Shown here in pieces: positions 19,036 through 29,684 of a DNA stretch of 45,931 nt. The position numbers were made by a program, and so were the translations under genes. The stretch spans positions 1 to 45,931 of the forward strand of contig MNCI01034661.1 in assembly GCA_015680685.1 (NCBI GenBank), in the 5' to 3' direction. Under the pieces are notes generated by a model. The model made no database searches. It saw nothing but the letters and a program-made list of their open reading frames with translations, and was not told the DNA's origin. Position 1 is the first letter of the stretch. Each line of letters opens with the position of its first letter. The DNA is from Gnetum montanum. Lineage: Eukaryota; Streptophyta; Gnetopsida; Gnetales; Gnetaceae.

Positions 19036-21401
19036 ACGCTCCTTTTCTAAGCGTTCGCGTGTAAGCTTGTCCGCTAGGCGTTCTCGTGTGTGGCATGGAG
19101 GTGCAGTTGGTTTTAGAGCCTCAGGCTATTTTGGGATTCGTACTACGTATGGAGAAGGGTGGGGTTGCGGTTGGGTGGTTGCATGCGGTCGAGTGCTAGG
19201 CTGGCTAGGCACCTTGATGACATACAGGCTTGGTTTATTGTTTGTTTGTGAAGTGGAGGATTGGTGATCACTAGGACGTTCGGGTGTCGTAATGACATAT
19301 GGAGTTGGCCTAGCTGGAGGTTGTACCTTCGTTGTTGCGATCGCAGGTGGTACTCGGACTACGTAGGGAGTGGGCAGAATAGGAGGTGTTGGTGTGTTTA
19401 CGGTAGTAGCGGCGGGAGGTACGTGCACCATGTATGGTTTTTCGCGTGTCAGGGTGTTAGAGGTTTCTACGGCGGGGGATACTCGGACAACATAAGGCTT
19501 CTGTGGGGAGCATGATCGTTGAGGCACGGATGTTTGTACAGTGGGAGGAATACACACTACAAANTGTTGAGGCACAGATGTTTGTACAGTGGGAGGAATA
19601 CACACTACAAATGGTTTATTAGGTGTTTGCTGCTCATGGTCGAAATAGACGGTGTTAATGCTAGGTTTTTCAGGTTCGTTATCAAGGTAGATTGTGTTGA
19701 TCACGTACAGTGCCTCTTTGGTATTTATAGGATCTTTATGCACACCCATGGCCTGGTTTTGTGGTTGGACCGGGTTGGATTCATCAAAGGTGATCTGACC
19801 TCCGTCGATCATTTGTTGGATGTCTTGTTTTAGGATGAAACAATAATCTGTACCATGTCCATTACGTTGGTGATAGTCACAGAAACGGTCCATTCTAAAG
19901 CCTTTTGGTACTGGGGGCTCATCTGGCGTTGCTAGGCTTGGGTTTTGAACCTGGTGACGAATTGGTGTAGCAAATCTGCCAGAGAAGATATGGAGTTTCG
20001 TGGCAAGGCCCGATACCAATCAAGTGCTCTCCCGGCGAGGGACATGGGAAACACTCATAAAATGGCATGTGGCCATGCCTGAAGTAGCGCGCACTCTAGT
20101 CTGAACGTTATGAGGAGAGCGTTGGGGTCTGTCTCCCCTGTGTATTTGGTCAACGTAGGCAAAGATACACCCTTGGGTAATGTTAGGGGCGGAACCAAAG
20201 AGCTAATAGGGTCATCGTGATAGAAGTCCACTACCTTCAATTCTTCGTCAGGGTCAATTTTGAGGTGTTTGACCTCGTCAGTTAGCTCTTGCATTAGCTT
20301 TTTGGCGTCAGCCCAGTCTTGGGTGATAGGTGAGATAATAAGTTGGGGATGTGGTACGATATACAGATTAGATTGTTGGACAGTGGGTTGGAAGGTAGAA
20401 AGCTATGTGGTCAGAGGCTGTACTTGCGGGAGACTTGTAGTAGATGGTGCGAAGGACGACATGTTGTAGGTAAGGGGTTGCTGTTGTCATTGCCGTTGTG
20501 CTTGGGGGATGTTAGCTGGTAAGATTGTGTGAGGTGATATGTTATAATGAGGGGATTGATGTGATTGGGCACCAATCGCTGTCCATTGCCCGGTCATGTT
20601 TTGTATAGGAATCCCCTGAACTTGTTGGGTTACAGTTGTAAAGGATGCTCCTTGAGTTGGGATCCGCAGTATGTAGTGAGTGGATGTAGAAGTCGGTATT
20701 ACATGTGGCATCCCGATCACTCGGGGCAGGAAGGTTGTTCCTACATCATTTTGAGGAGGTTGTATTTGGGGGAATGGAGGTATTGTTGCAATAGGGGGAA
20801 GAGCTAGGGGCAGTGTGTTGAGTTGCAGATCGGTTGCAGGAGGAATATGAACAAGTGTGGATGATTCTTGTTGAGGTATTTGCGCTTAGGTGAATTTAAA
20901 TGGTTAAAGGGACGTAATTTCCCCTGTGGTTGGATGAAACAAAGGGTTTGCATAGGTCTATGGACTAAGAGTATGGTACAAATCTTCATGCTCAGATTAA
21001 GCTGCGAAGTCATCTTCCTGTTCTAATTGGGGATTTGCTAGAGACTGGTCTAAAGACTGGCTCCTTTGTAGGAGGAGTTGTGAGATCAGCTCAGAGTAGT
21101 GCTCTGGGAGAGGGATGATATCGTACGGGGAAGAAATGAACTCTTGTCGTCCCCTATAGAAGAGTTCATATTGCCTCTTGACTTCTAATTCGGTTTGGTC
21201 TACGGCAAGGCTGGCTTGTATTTTCACACATATGAAATTGTATTGGTCCTGAGTTATGATGTTAGACGATGGGTTCCTCCCTTGCAATCTAAGAGACTGG
21301 TGAGGCACCACTGTGGGTTGTACCATGGGCTGTTGAATGGCCATGGTGCCTACAAGGTCTGTGACCTGGGTGGTTGTAGCGTTGGAGTTCACAGTGTTCA
21401 T
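19036..21401 (-). pseudogene. gag of element A
   Basis: This is the structural polyprotein. The start is chosen at ATG 21401 (MNTVNSNATTTQ), 565 bp inside the PBS. The N-terminal part (21401-20997) ends DFAA, stop. A Gln/Pro-rich linker follows (20807-20400). The capsid-like core at about 20300-19940 includes LTKYTGETDPNALL, LECALLQAWPHAI and SLAGRALDWYRALP, typical of Tat gag. After a frameshift near 19935, a zinc-knuckle-like FCDYHQRNGHGTDYC (about 19884-19840) begins the nucleocapsid region, followed by an unusual Pro-rich repeat tail. Stops in the core are TGA and TAG. A single N at 19564 sits in a 46-bp duplicated overlap. Confidence 0.8.
19126..19640 (-). repeat. PYVVRVPPA repeat tail of gag
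   Basis: At protein level about seven units, each of 15-22 residues, carry a P-[YF]-V-V-[RC]-[VI]-P-P core: KPFVVCIPPT, KPYVVRVSPA, KPYMVHVPPA, TPYVVRVPPA, TPYVITTPER, SLYVIKVPSQ and SPYVVRIPK. A related HYILRIPT occurs upstream at about 20670. The linkers are Thr/Pro/Gln-rich. Confidence 0.8.
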
Positions 21402-21454
21402 GATGAATGGTTGAGAATACGATATAGTGAAGGGGTATGAAACTAGTATACTTA

Positions 21455-21950
21455 GTACGTTAGTAGTGTAGATAGAGTCTATAGTGTAGAGTGTGCAGCG
21501 TATACCGAACAACATAGACAGCATCAGCGTATGGCGTAGATAGAGTGTACAGCGTATGGCGTTTACAGAGTGTACAGCGTAGAGTGTAGACAGAGTCTAC
21601 ATCGTAGAGTGTGCATCGTATACCGAACAACGTAGACAGCGTCAGCATACATCATAGACAGAGCTTACAGCGTATACTCAGCAGCGTAGATGCTAAGAAT
21701 TTTGCAAAATAGGGTGGGCGTATAGTCAGTAGCGTAGACGCTGGGAATTTTGCAGACAGGGTGGGCGTATAGTCAGCAGCGTAGATGCTGGGAATTTTGC
21801 AGACAGGGTGGGTGTATAGTCAGCAGCGTAGACGTGGGAATTTTGCAGATAGGGTTGGCGTATAGTCAGCAACGTAGACGCTGGGGGTTCTGTGGACAGG
21901 GATGGCATATACTCAACAACGTAGATGTTGGGAGTTCTGAAGCACAGTAA
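21455..21950 (-). repeat. 5' leader repeats of element A (GCGTAGACxCTGGGAATTTTGCAGACAGGGTGGGCGTATAGTCAGCA family)
   Basis: The untranslated leader between PBS and gag contains two tandem families. From 21455 to 21660 there are GTAGACAGAGTxTACAGCGTA-type units. From 21665 to 21935 there are five units of about 55 bp containing GCTGGGAATTTTGCAGACAGG and GTATAGTCAGCAGCGTAGA. Both share the AGCGTA word with the LTR and intron 1 repeats. In a retroelement leader this region would hold dimerisation and packaging signals; such a role here is inference. Confidence 0.78.
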
Positions 21951-21965
21951 GTTTTAATCAATTTG

Positions 21966-21983
21966 GCCCTCCTTCTAGCGCCA
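21966..21983 (-). other. Primer-binding site of element A
   Basis: The minus strand, five bases (GAAAT) inside the 5' LTR, reads TGGCGCTAGAAGGAGGGC. TGGCG at this place is the complement of a tRNA 3' end (CGCCA). I cannot name the tRNA with confidence. Confidence 0.75.
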
Positions 21984-21988
21984 ATTTC

Positions 21989-23293
21989 TGTACTGTCCGA
22001 AATCATCGATCTTCGGCTAGAAGGAAACAGAAACCGGGAGATCTCCGGACACGCACAGAAGACCCTACCTTCGCTTAAGGGCAAACTGGAATTAACGAAG
22101 GTAGAGTACCTTGAGTGGTCAGCACGTGGATTAGGCAAGGATTTCCTCGAACGTACACCGATGTGCTATACGCTGGATTATACGGAAACGGCATAACTGG
22201 TGTGAAACAAAATGTAAACGACATAATTGATGTAAACAGAGCGTAAACATACCAGAGCGTAAACAGTAAACATGCAACAATGAATGAAAAACTGTAACAA
22301 ATTGTAGCAAAGAAATGTAGCAATGTTATTGCGAAATGAAAGTTACAATGCACTGATCTAACGCAGTTGTGGCTTTGACACAAGGCGGACGAATAGCCCC
22401 GGTGGATGCAGGGATGACTGTGTGCTGGTTCAAACTGTAGACACAGCGTAGAGGCTGTATGCTCAGCATCCAGGGTCGAGGTCCAGCGTACAGATTTTTT
22501 TTGCTCTAGTTCTTAGCATCTCTATTTTTTTCTCTGGTTTGCTCAAAATTGCCAACCTTGATCTAATGAAAAATTGAGGTTTTTATACAGGTTTAGATGT
22601 TAGACTCGAGTTGGATGACATGTGGTGCGTTGACCAGGTGCAAAAGAATGAAATGTTAGAAATGTACAACGTGCTGCATCTACTAGGCGTAGACCATGGG
22701 TGTATACGCTGAGCGTATACGCTGTATCTGCTGGGCGTATACGTTGAATGTATACGCTGTGTCTGCTGGGCGTATACGCTGGGTGTGCAGGATGTACATG
22801 CTCAGCGTATAGACTCCAGGATGCATGATGTCAACACCTGATGATTGCTCTGTCCGTGTGGGTTGATGCTCTGTGCCAAGTCTTGCTCTGTAGTGCTGTT
22901 TCCAAGCTGTCTTCGAGGATTGCATGCCGGGCATATACATTAATCGTACAGGCTGAGCATATATGTGAGGCATGTACGCTAGGAAGGAAAACTTGGGCGT
23001 ATACGCTGAGAATGTATACTTGGACGTATATGCTAAGAATGTATACGTTGGGCGTATACGTTGTGTGTATATGCTGAGAATGTATACTTAGTATTTTGAG
23101 CTCTAAAGTTGTCATGTTTGATACCAGATGTCGCCGTGGTCGTCTGTGGGTCCTAGGGAACTGCTTCTTGTTGGGTTCGACTTCGCTTGGAGTTGTCTGT
23201 GGGGCCCTCAAGCTTTAGTCATGCTGGGGAACGTCATGACTTAGCCCAATTCTTGTTGGAGAAGTACTAAGCTCAAAATTTTGTGGTGTTTCA
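21989..23293 (-). repeat. 5' LTR of element A (1305 bp)
   Basis: It runs TGTACTGTCC...GTTTCA on the plus strand and is paired with 5932-7113. In transcription direction U3 begins at 23293. It contains dense GCGTATACGC-type palindromic repeats at 23090-22690 and reaches a TATAAAAA box at 22587-22580. R/U5 follows down to 21989. The repeats are more numerous than in the 3' LTR. Confidence 0.92.
22580..22587 (-). promoter_or_regulatory. TATA box of the element A 5' LTR
   Basis: TATAAAAA on the minus strand, within CCTGTATAAAAACCTCAA, downstream of the palindromic repeats. It is the best core-promoter candidate of the LTR. The 3' LTR has lost it. Confidence 0.6.
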
Positions 23294-23298
23294 TCTAG
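23294..23298. repeat. Target-site duplication of element A, right copy (TCTAG)
   Basis: TCTAG directly follows the LTR terminal CA and is identical to 5927-5931. Confidence 0.92.
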
Positions 23299-24658
23299 TA
23301 GCTTTAACTAGGTTACTGTAATTTCATTTGAGAGATCTTTGATCTCTGAAAGTGGTTGCCTACTTCCCACTAGTTAGTCCAACACTTCCTTATGTTGGGA
23401 TGTACTAAGCTGAGCACTCCTTATTCTTCACGAATGCTTGAATATTTTTGATGACAGAAATGTCTAGTACTATTATGATAAGAGCATTTAAGACCTTGGC
23501 CACCTTATTAGCCACTAATTCCATCATTGTCTCTTATTCATGGTGCTTCATCACCATGATAGTTGCCCCCTCACCTTCCTTTAGGTACACTAAGAAAGTT
23601 ATGACATTTCCAAAGATCTTACAGAATTCTTATCCAGGGATGGACACTGTAACTTCTCAAGCACTAAGATTCATTCTTGTGAGTGCCTATGTTCATTGTG
23701 TTAAGAATAGAAAGGTAATTTCCTCCAACCAGCTGATGGTCCTAGTGACCTTATTGAGATGACTCAACACTGGATGGTAAATAGATGGATCTCCACCACT
23801 TTCAAATCCTATTATTGTTGTAGAAGCTATTCATGCAGTTTTTTGATTCTCTGGTCCACGTGCTTTTGGTGTGGCCTCCCCAATAGGTGGTGATGATGGT
23901 TGCTCCTCTTCTTGTAGCTTCATGTCTACTTTTTCCTTCATTCTCTCCTACCAAGATGTGGTAGGAGCATAGTGGAATGTACATTCACATAGCATGCTAT
24001 GCCTCCCCTTCTATAGAGTTTTTTGATGAGGCATGAAAATTGGGGTGTCTTCCTTCCTTGCTAACTTTCTTTGAAATGCTTCTTTATCTCCAAGTAGATG
24101 AGCTGATGTAGGTTGCAAGGAATTTACCACTTATAGCGGCACATGAACGGGTGGAGAAGACTATGATCTTATTGGGCCTCTTGGTAGGGTTTAGGTGATA
24201 GGTTGCTATCTTGAAATATGCATGCTCCACCTTGGTTAGTGCATAGTACTACTTATAGTCCATCCCATAGCAATGCTAGATCCACTCTTTCTTGGCTTTA
24301 GGGTCCACTTGGGTGGATATCTCTACTAAAATTCCCCTATATGAAGAAAACCAAGAGCCTCATCAATGGCCTCAACTATGTAAATGATGGTAATATCTTT
24401 GATTTTAATTATTGTGTCTCCCTGTTTGTTGCTCTAAAATAGGTAAGTCTTTCCCATGTACCATTCTCCACTAGAAAAGAGAATGGACCACATGGGAGAC
24501 CCTTGTGGTTGTGTGTAAACTTCATCGTTCACCATTTTCAAGAAGGGTTCGAAGTTAAGTTCTTGGAGAACCAAACTATGGACATCTTTGGTTTGAATCT
24601 TTGCAAAGTAGGCCTTTGCTAATGTGACCTCTAGATTAGGTCTTGGCCTTGATGCCAC
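23294..24658 (-). pseudogene. Accessory ORF of copy D, N-terminal half
   Basis: This is the continuation of 4525-5931 across element A. The best piece (24658-24434) reads RPNLEVTLAKAYF, LVLQELNFEPFLKMV and SSGEWYMGKTYLF. It matches the copy C equivalent at about 28990-28760 (RPIPRLKVTLT, ELNFGPFLEHV, SSGEWYMGEMYLF). Conservation of ELNFxPFL and SSGEWYMG between two old copies suggests a real protein domain. The part near 23300-23800 is degenerate. Function is unknown. Confidence 0.55.
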
Positions 24659-24659
24659 A

Positions 24660-25311
24660 TCTTACCTTGATTGGCTGGTTTCAACAATGAAAATATACTG
24701 AACAGATTTGGTTATAGCCACTATAACCATCCAAGAAACTATAATAACAATGCCCTTTACTTGGTGTCCAACACTTAGTCCACAAATGACAATGGAAAGT
24801 GGTCCTTGTATGTTGCCATCTTCAACAGTCAAAAGTCTATGCAGACTCTTCATTTTCCTCCTTTCTTTGGAACAATAACGAGAGGACTAACCCATTTACT
24901 ATCTGCAATTAGGTAGATGAGCCTAGCTTTGAAGAGTTACTCAACATCCTCCTTGATAATTTGCTTGAGCATGGGGCTTAGTTGTCATTATGGTTACCTC
25001 TTTGGCTTAATGGAGGAGTTTGTGTAGATACGGTGCTAGCATATTCAAGGATCTATTCCTGTAAGCTCATGATATGATCAAGAAAAGGCTATTGACCATT
25101 TGTTCACCACTTTTAATAATTTATGTTTTTGTTTAGGAGCAAGTCTAGCATTAATGATAACCGACTTGTCATTTTTGAGAAAAGCATATTCCACGCCTAC
25201 TAGTAAAGCCTTTAGTTCAATGGGCTATTGCTTGAAGGTATTAGGGATCTCCAACTCTTTGTAATCCATTTTGCTTTATGCATTGGAGAGTCGATGATGG
25301 AGTTGCTTCAT
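24660..25311 (-). pseudogene. Reverse transcriptase remnant of copy D
   Basis: 24660-24900 is homologous at DNA level to 33660-33850 of copy C (the words GATTTGGTTATAGCCA and TATAACCATCCAAGAA are shared), which is the motif A part of RT around Asp-Gly-Tyr-x-Gly-Tyr-Asn-Gln. 24900-25311 matches the RT N-terminal and protease linker region of copy C (33850-34260). The remainder of RT, RNase H and integrase is absent, because the fragment joins directly to the accessory ORF at about 24660. At 25311 the sequence is cut by insertion of copy C and resumes at 38457. Confidence 0.65.
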
Positions 25312-26157
25312 TGATGAGTGACAAGGTACCCTTATGCCCAACCATATGAATCACAAAGTGTTCATGCACGATTTGGTCGAATTCTATGGACTCTATAGTT
25401 TTCCAGTGCACTAGTTCTCTAGGAAGTAAACTAGACATTGAGAATGTTCATTGTCTTCCCAACTACACTTGTGAAGTTTAAGGATATGGTTTAAGTGTAA
25501 CTGAGGCACATGACTTTTACCATTTTATATTTTATGATTTTGGTACTTGAAATAAACAGGATAGAGAATGAAGTAATTTAATATCTATTTTCATCTAGTG
25601 GACTAACTATTATTCAACTAGTCTTAACATAAGTATCCAATCCCACTTGCTGTACACATTGTAAACACATATAATGTTGTTGGGTTATCAAGCGTTAAGT
25701 GTTGCTAGGATTACCAAACATCATATGCATGCTTGAAGTGGTTGTACCTATGTATTTACTTAATTGCTATTTAGCTTATCTAACTTAATTACTTAATTAG
25801 CTTAATTGTTGAGGAACATTGAATAAATAACTAAAAACATTAAATGCATGAATAAAACATTTAAGCTATCCAAAATGCTACAAGGTTTATCAAGAAGTTC
25901 AATGACTCCTGCTATGGGCACTCAAGAAAATATTCTAAATCTCAAATGTAAAAATTGTAAGAGCTTCACTACAACTATGATAATATTATGCCTAAACATG
26001 GTGGGTCGACATGTATTTATAAGTAAGGACAAACCTTGCATCAATGGGGCTATGTCAGTGCATCAAATGATGCATTGATGGGGCTTAGTTGATGTGGCCT
26101 AGTTGACGGGGCCTAGTCGATGAGGCCTCATCAATATAGCTAATCAACAACTCATCA
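25312..26157 (-). repeat. 3' LTR of copy C (846 bp)
   Basis: It runs TGATGAGTGACAAGGTACCC to CAACTCATCA. Right of it is TACCCCCATGATTG, the polypurine tract on the minus strand. Its U3 (about 26040-26150) consists of repeats of TTGATGGGGC, GTTGATGTGGCC and GTTGACGGGGCC, and TATAAATA lies at 26014-26021. Confidence 0.88.
26014..26021 (-). promoter_or_regulatory. TATA box in the copy C 3' LTR
   Basis: TATAAATA on the minus strand about 136 bp into the LTR, downstream of the GTTGATG repeats. Confidence 0.55.
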
Positions 26158-26170
26158 TACCCCCATGATT
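26158..26170 (-). other. Polypurine tract of copy C
   Basis: The minus strand reads AATCATGGGGGTA immediately before the LTR start TGATGAG, equivalent to the tract at 4448-4463. Confidence 0.55.
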
Positions 26171-26380
26171 GAATGAAAACTCGTCCTTGAGTTCTTTACA
26201 AAATTGGAAAGGTAGAATATTATTGACTAGCACATGATTCAACAAAACTACATGAAAAAATTGAGTGCCCAAGTGTACAAATTAACAAAATTACAAATTG
26301 TGGTGTTCATGATACAAAATTAAACACTAAATGAAAATTAGACAACACTTTCTTTGATGGCATGAAGACAATTGAGAAGG

Positions 26381-29200
26381 TCATACAGTCCTAGTTGGTG
26401 GAGGCTTTGATGGACCTTCTCCAGCTTTAGGCACATGTGGTGGTTGAGGCTGTTGTGGTTGTTCAACTACTACTGCAACCTCTGGCAGTAGATGGAAAGA
26501 ATTCAACAATGCTTTCATTTTTTCCTCCTTACTCCTAAGATTGTGCATGGTCCATGCAAGTTTGCTAATGTGGGCTGGAATGGGCACATCCCAAGAATAG
26601 AGAATTGTTGGGAACAACTTATTAACATTCATGAACCAGGCAATGAGTTATTTGTGCTCAATGTTAAATGTCTTGATTATATTTTGTAGCTCCTGGTAAT
26701 CATTCATTCTCCTGGCTAGGTTCTTAGCTATTGATCATTGATTAGTGAATCATGCCTTAAGAATTTTGAGTTTAGTGTTTGCCATCTAAAGCTTTTCGTT
26801 GGTGTCCTTATGGTGCTTGAACTTAGCCTCATACAATAAGTACAAGTTGGCTACCTATTTTTCAATTTTTAACCATGACCATCCAATAGTCAACATTACC
26901 AAATTTGCGTAGTAGAGATTAGCTAGTTTCATATATTCTATCATTTCTTCAATTTGAAACTCCTTCATGAGGATCTCTGCTTTGTTATAGGCATCTATCC
27001 CATCAATGATAGGCTACCACACTTCTTTTCTTTGCTGGAGTTGCTGAAGGGTCTCATTTACGTTTACCTTAGCCACTTAAATATGTTTTTCATTCACCTC
27101 CTTCTGCAGGGAAACCTTGTCTCTGTAGTGATTCTTGACTCTCTCAAATTTGAGAGCCTCATTTCTCCAAGTGACAATTTCAATGGAAGATTTCTAGCAT
27201 AAGGAATAAACTTCCTCCATAGACAAATTACGACTATTAAATTCCTTAATTCCATGTTTACTTTGGCTAACAGCTCATGCTGTGGATGGATGAATTCTTG
27301 CATTTGTTGTTTTTGTACATCAACATTTCATATGTGATGGTTTTCTATGGTGAGTATTTCATTTTCTTGTGCATCTAAACCAAGTCCTTTTGAACTGAAT
27401 AGGTCTTTTCTTTGGCTATGAATTGGTTAAAGATAGACATCACCATTCCCTCAACTTATTTTACTCATCATTAAAGTCGCTAAAAATCTTCATCCCTTGT
27501 TATTATTACAAGGTTGAGGAGTGTAGGATTAGCAAAGTGAGCATGTAATTCAACAAGCTTGATGACCAAGTGTTGGTTTTGTGCTTGAGATATTTTAAGT
27601 TGTTCTTTTAGGATGATACATTTGCCCTTTACTTCAAGGAATTTTGACAGGTTACAGTAATGTTATTCATAAGATCAAAGATGTTTGGAATCAATTGCTT
27701 GGTTTTCACTAGTCAATCCAACAACTCTACATGCTGGGCTGCACTCAATCTTTCATTGATAATTCCTGTGAACATTTGCACATCTTGATACATTTGGTAC
27801 AGATGTTGTAGGTGCATTAAGTAATTTTGCAATTTTTTCAGTAACCACTTCTACAGCTCTCTCCTACCCTTGGTGCTACATCACTAGTATAATTACCCTC
27901 TTGCCCTTCTCCAAATGTACTAAAAAGGAGGTGGCATTCCTAGAGATTTCAGGGAATAAATGGTGTTGAGATAGAGACACCACCATCTCTCAGACACTAG
28001 GATTTGATCTCATGAAGTTGCATTTGTTGGGTTGAGAATATTGGTCAACCTCCCTCCATCTGACTAATTATTCAAGCCACTTCATTAAGGTGCCTCATTG
28101 TAGGTTGATACATAAATGGATCCCCACCACTCATTCTTGCTCACTACTCTTGCTCATGCAAGAGCTATTCTTGGATTTCATGGAAGTGCTCAATGGTTGC
28201 ACAGGCCTCCGACATTGTTTCTTGAGTGGGTGGTGGAGATGGTGGTTACTACTCATCTTCCTTAGACATGGTAGGCATCTTATCTTTCATCATTTTGGAC
28301 CAAGATGCTACAGGAGTATGCCTAATTATGTCATTGGCATAGCAGATTATCCATACCCTTTTGCAAAGTTTTTAGATAAGGCATGGAAAAGGTAGGGTTT
28401 TTCTTCCACGTTCATTCTCTTTGAAATGCTTTTCTACATATAGATAGATTAATTGTGGAAAGTTTGCTAGAAATCTTCCACTTAGAGTGGAATATGCTTA
28501 GGTAGAGAAGGCAATCACCTTACTGGGCCTCATCATCGAATTGAGGTGATAGGTCGCTATCTTGAAGTATACACATTCCACTAATGTGAGCATGTCAAAC
28601 TCCTTGTGGTCAACCTTGTAACATCGTTGGATCCACTCCTTTTAGCCTCTAGATTAGCTTGTATAGATAGCTTTGCCAATTGTGTTCTAAAATCAGGTAA
28701 CCCAAGAGCCTATGTGATGGCTTCAGCTGAATGGAACACTTGAATTTCCTCGATTTTCATAGTGGAACTTGCCCATCTATTATTCTAGAAGAGGTACATC
28801 TCTCCCATGTACCACTCCCCACTAGAAGTGATGATTGGCCACATGGAAGAGATTTGAAATTGTGTCTTTACCTCTACTGGAACATGCTCTAAAAATGGTC
28901 CAAAGTTCAATTCCTAGAGAACTAAGCATTGGATATTATGGGGCTTGATTATGTCAAGGCAAGCTTATGTCAGTGTGACTTTAAGTCTCGGTATAGGCCT
29001 TGGTACCTCTTCTCACTGTGATTGTTCTGTTGCAACCTCTTCTTTGGGAATCTATCAAACATATTCCACTTCGGGCTCCTCTCAAAGAGGTCCCATTGCA
29101 TGGGTTTCTTCTGCCTATTCTTGGTTTTTTTTCCTATTAGCTCCTTCCAGCTCTAAGTCATTTCTCCCTTGGTTGAGATGGTCCTCCCTCCTGTGGTCAT
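26381..29200 (-). pseudogene. Accessory ORF of copy C between integrase and 3' LTR
   Basis: Reading leftwards from a candidate ATG at 29200 (MTTGGRTISTKGEM), a basic Lys/Arg-rich start is followed at 28990-28760 by a block conserved in copy D (ELNFGPFLEHV, SSGEWYMGEMYLF). A further block has ALGLPDFRTQLAKLSIQA (about 28720). From about 27650 to 26690 Glu/Lys/Gln/Leu-rich segments suggest coiled coils (LYEAKFKHHKDTNEKL, NLARRMNDYQELQNI). The C-terminus (26632-26381) reads HISKLAWTMHNLRSKEEKMK and ends in a Pro/Gln-rich tail. The full length would be about 900 codons. Many stops and frameshifts are present. The position is that of Athila env-like ORFs, but I see no signal peptide or membrane helix. 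Function is unknown. Confidence 0.55.
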
Positions 29201-29516
29201 TTTGGTCTTGCTATTATCTGTAATCATAACATGACCATAGGTTAGCAATTATTGTGTAACATGAAACAATTGGGATATACCTTATTTCATTAGGAAGGTT
29301 ATACCTAGCTAAGTTGTGATTATGGTTGATTTGATTGATTTTAATCATTATTTTATTTGTATCTTAATATTAATAAGTGATTATAGTCATGCTGGAGGGT
29401 GTTGGAAGGGTTAAACTCTCAAAAAATGATGGTTTAATATCATTGTATTCATTAATCCTTTGGGGGAGTTAGAAAAGTTTTCAAAAAATTCTCATAAAAA
29501 ATCTTAAGGTTTGTAG

Positions 29517-29530
29517 CCCCCATGACTAAG
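29517..29530 (-). other. PPT-like 14-mer in the spacer
   Basis: CCCCCATGACTAAG (plus strand) is identical to 4450-4463, the polypurine tract of copy D. It could be an internal polypurine tract or a relic of an older element end. Confidence 0.4.
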
Positions 29531-29684
29531 AGCTTACCTCTGGTAGCTATAGGATCGAAGAACGAAGTGATTTGGACAAACAGTCAAGAAGTTATGGGCT
29601 TTGGAAGGTTTGGGGCTCTGAAAAATTGCAGAAACTCCTCTTTTTTTGTGAATCAAATGATAAAAATTTCAAAGTTCTTGATGG

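Larger units (their letters stand above)
5932..23293 (-). mobile_element. Complete 17.4-kb Tat-type Ty3/Gypsy element A carrying an antisense multi-exon gene
   Basis: Both LTRs (21989-23293 as 5', 5932-7113 as 3') end in TG...CA and the element is bounded by TCTAG duplications. The order on the minus strand is 5' LTR, PBS (21983-21966), repeat-rich leader, gag (21401-19036), protease (18984-17790), a 5.8-kb interruption holding the plus-strand gene 12702-17206, RT (12012-10698), RNase H (10376-9800), integrase (9560-8510), a 1.4-kb repeat-rich tail, a polypurine tract and the 3' LTR. RT and integrase have the sequence character of the Tat lineage, and integrase ends in a GPY/F module without a chromodomain. 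By eye the LTRs are roughly 92-93% identical over a 250-bp core, so the insertion is moderately old. All ORFs carry stops or frameshifts. Confidence 0.93.

Noticed and set aside
19067-19515. Plus-strand ORFs across the gag tail
   Set aside because: They are shadows of the minus-strand PYVV repeat frame, with Gly/Trp/Cys-rich composition typical of antisense reading.
23448-23762. A 104-codon plus-strand ORF
   Set aside because: It lies opposite the degenerate accessory ORF of copy D, and the homologous place in copy C is not open on that strand.
28945-29223. A hydrophobic plus-strand ORF that looks like a membrane protein
   Set aside because: It is antisense to the Lys/Arg-rich start of the accessory ORF, so the hydrophobicity is explained by complementary codons.
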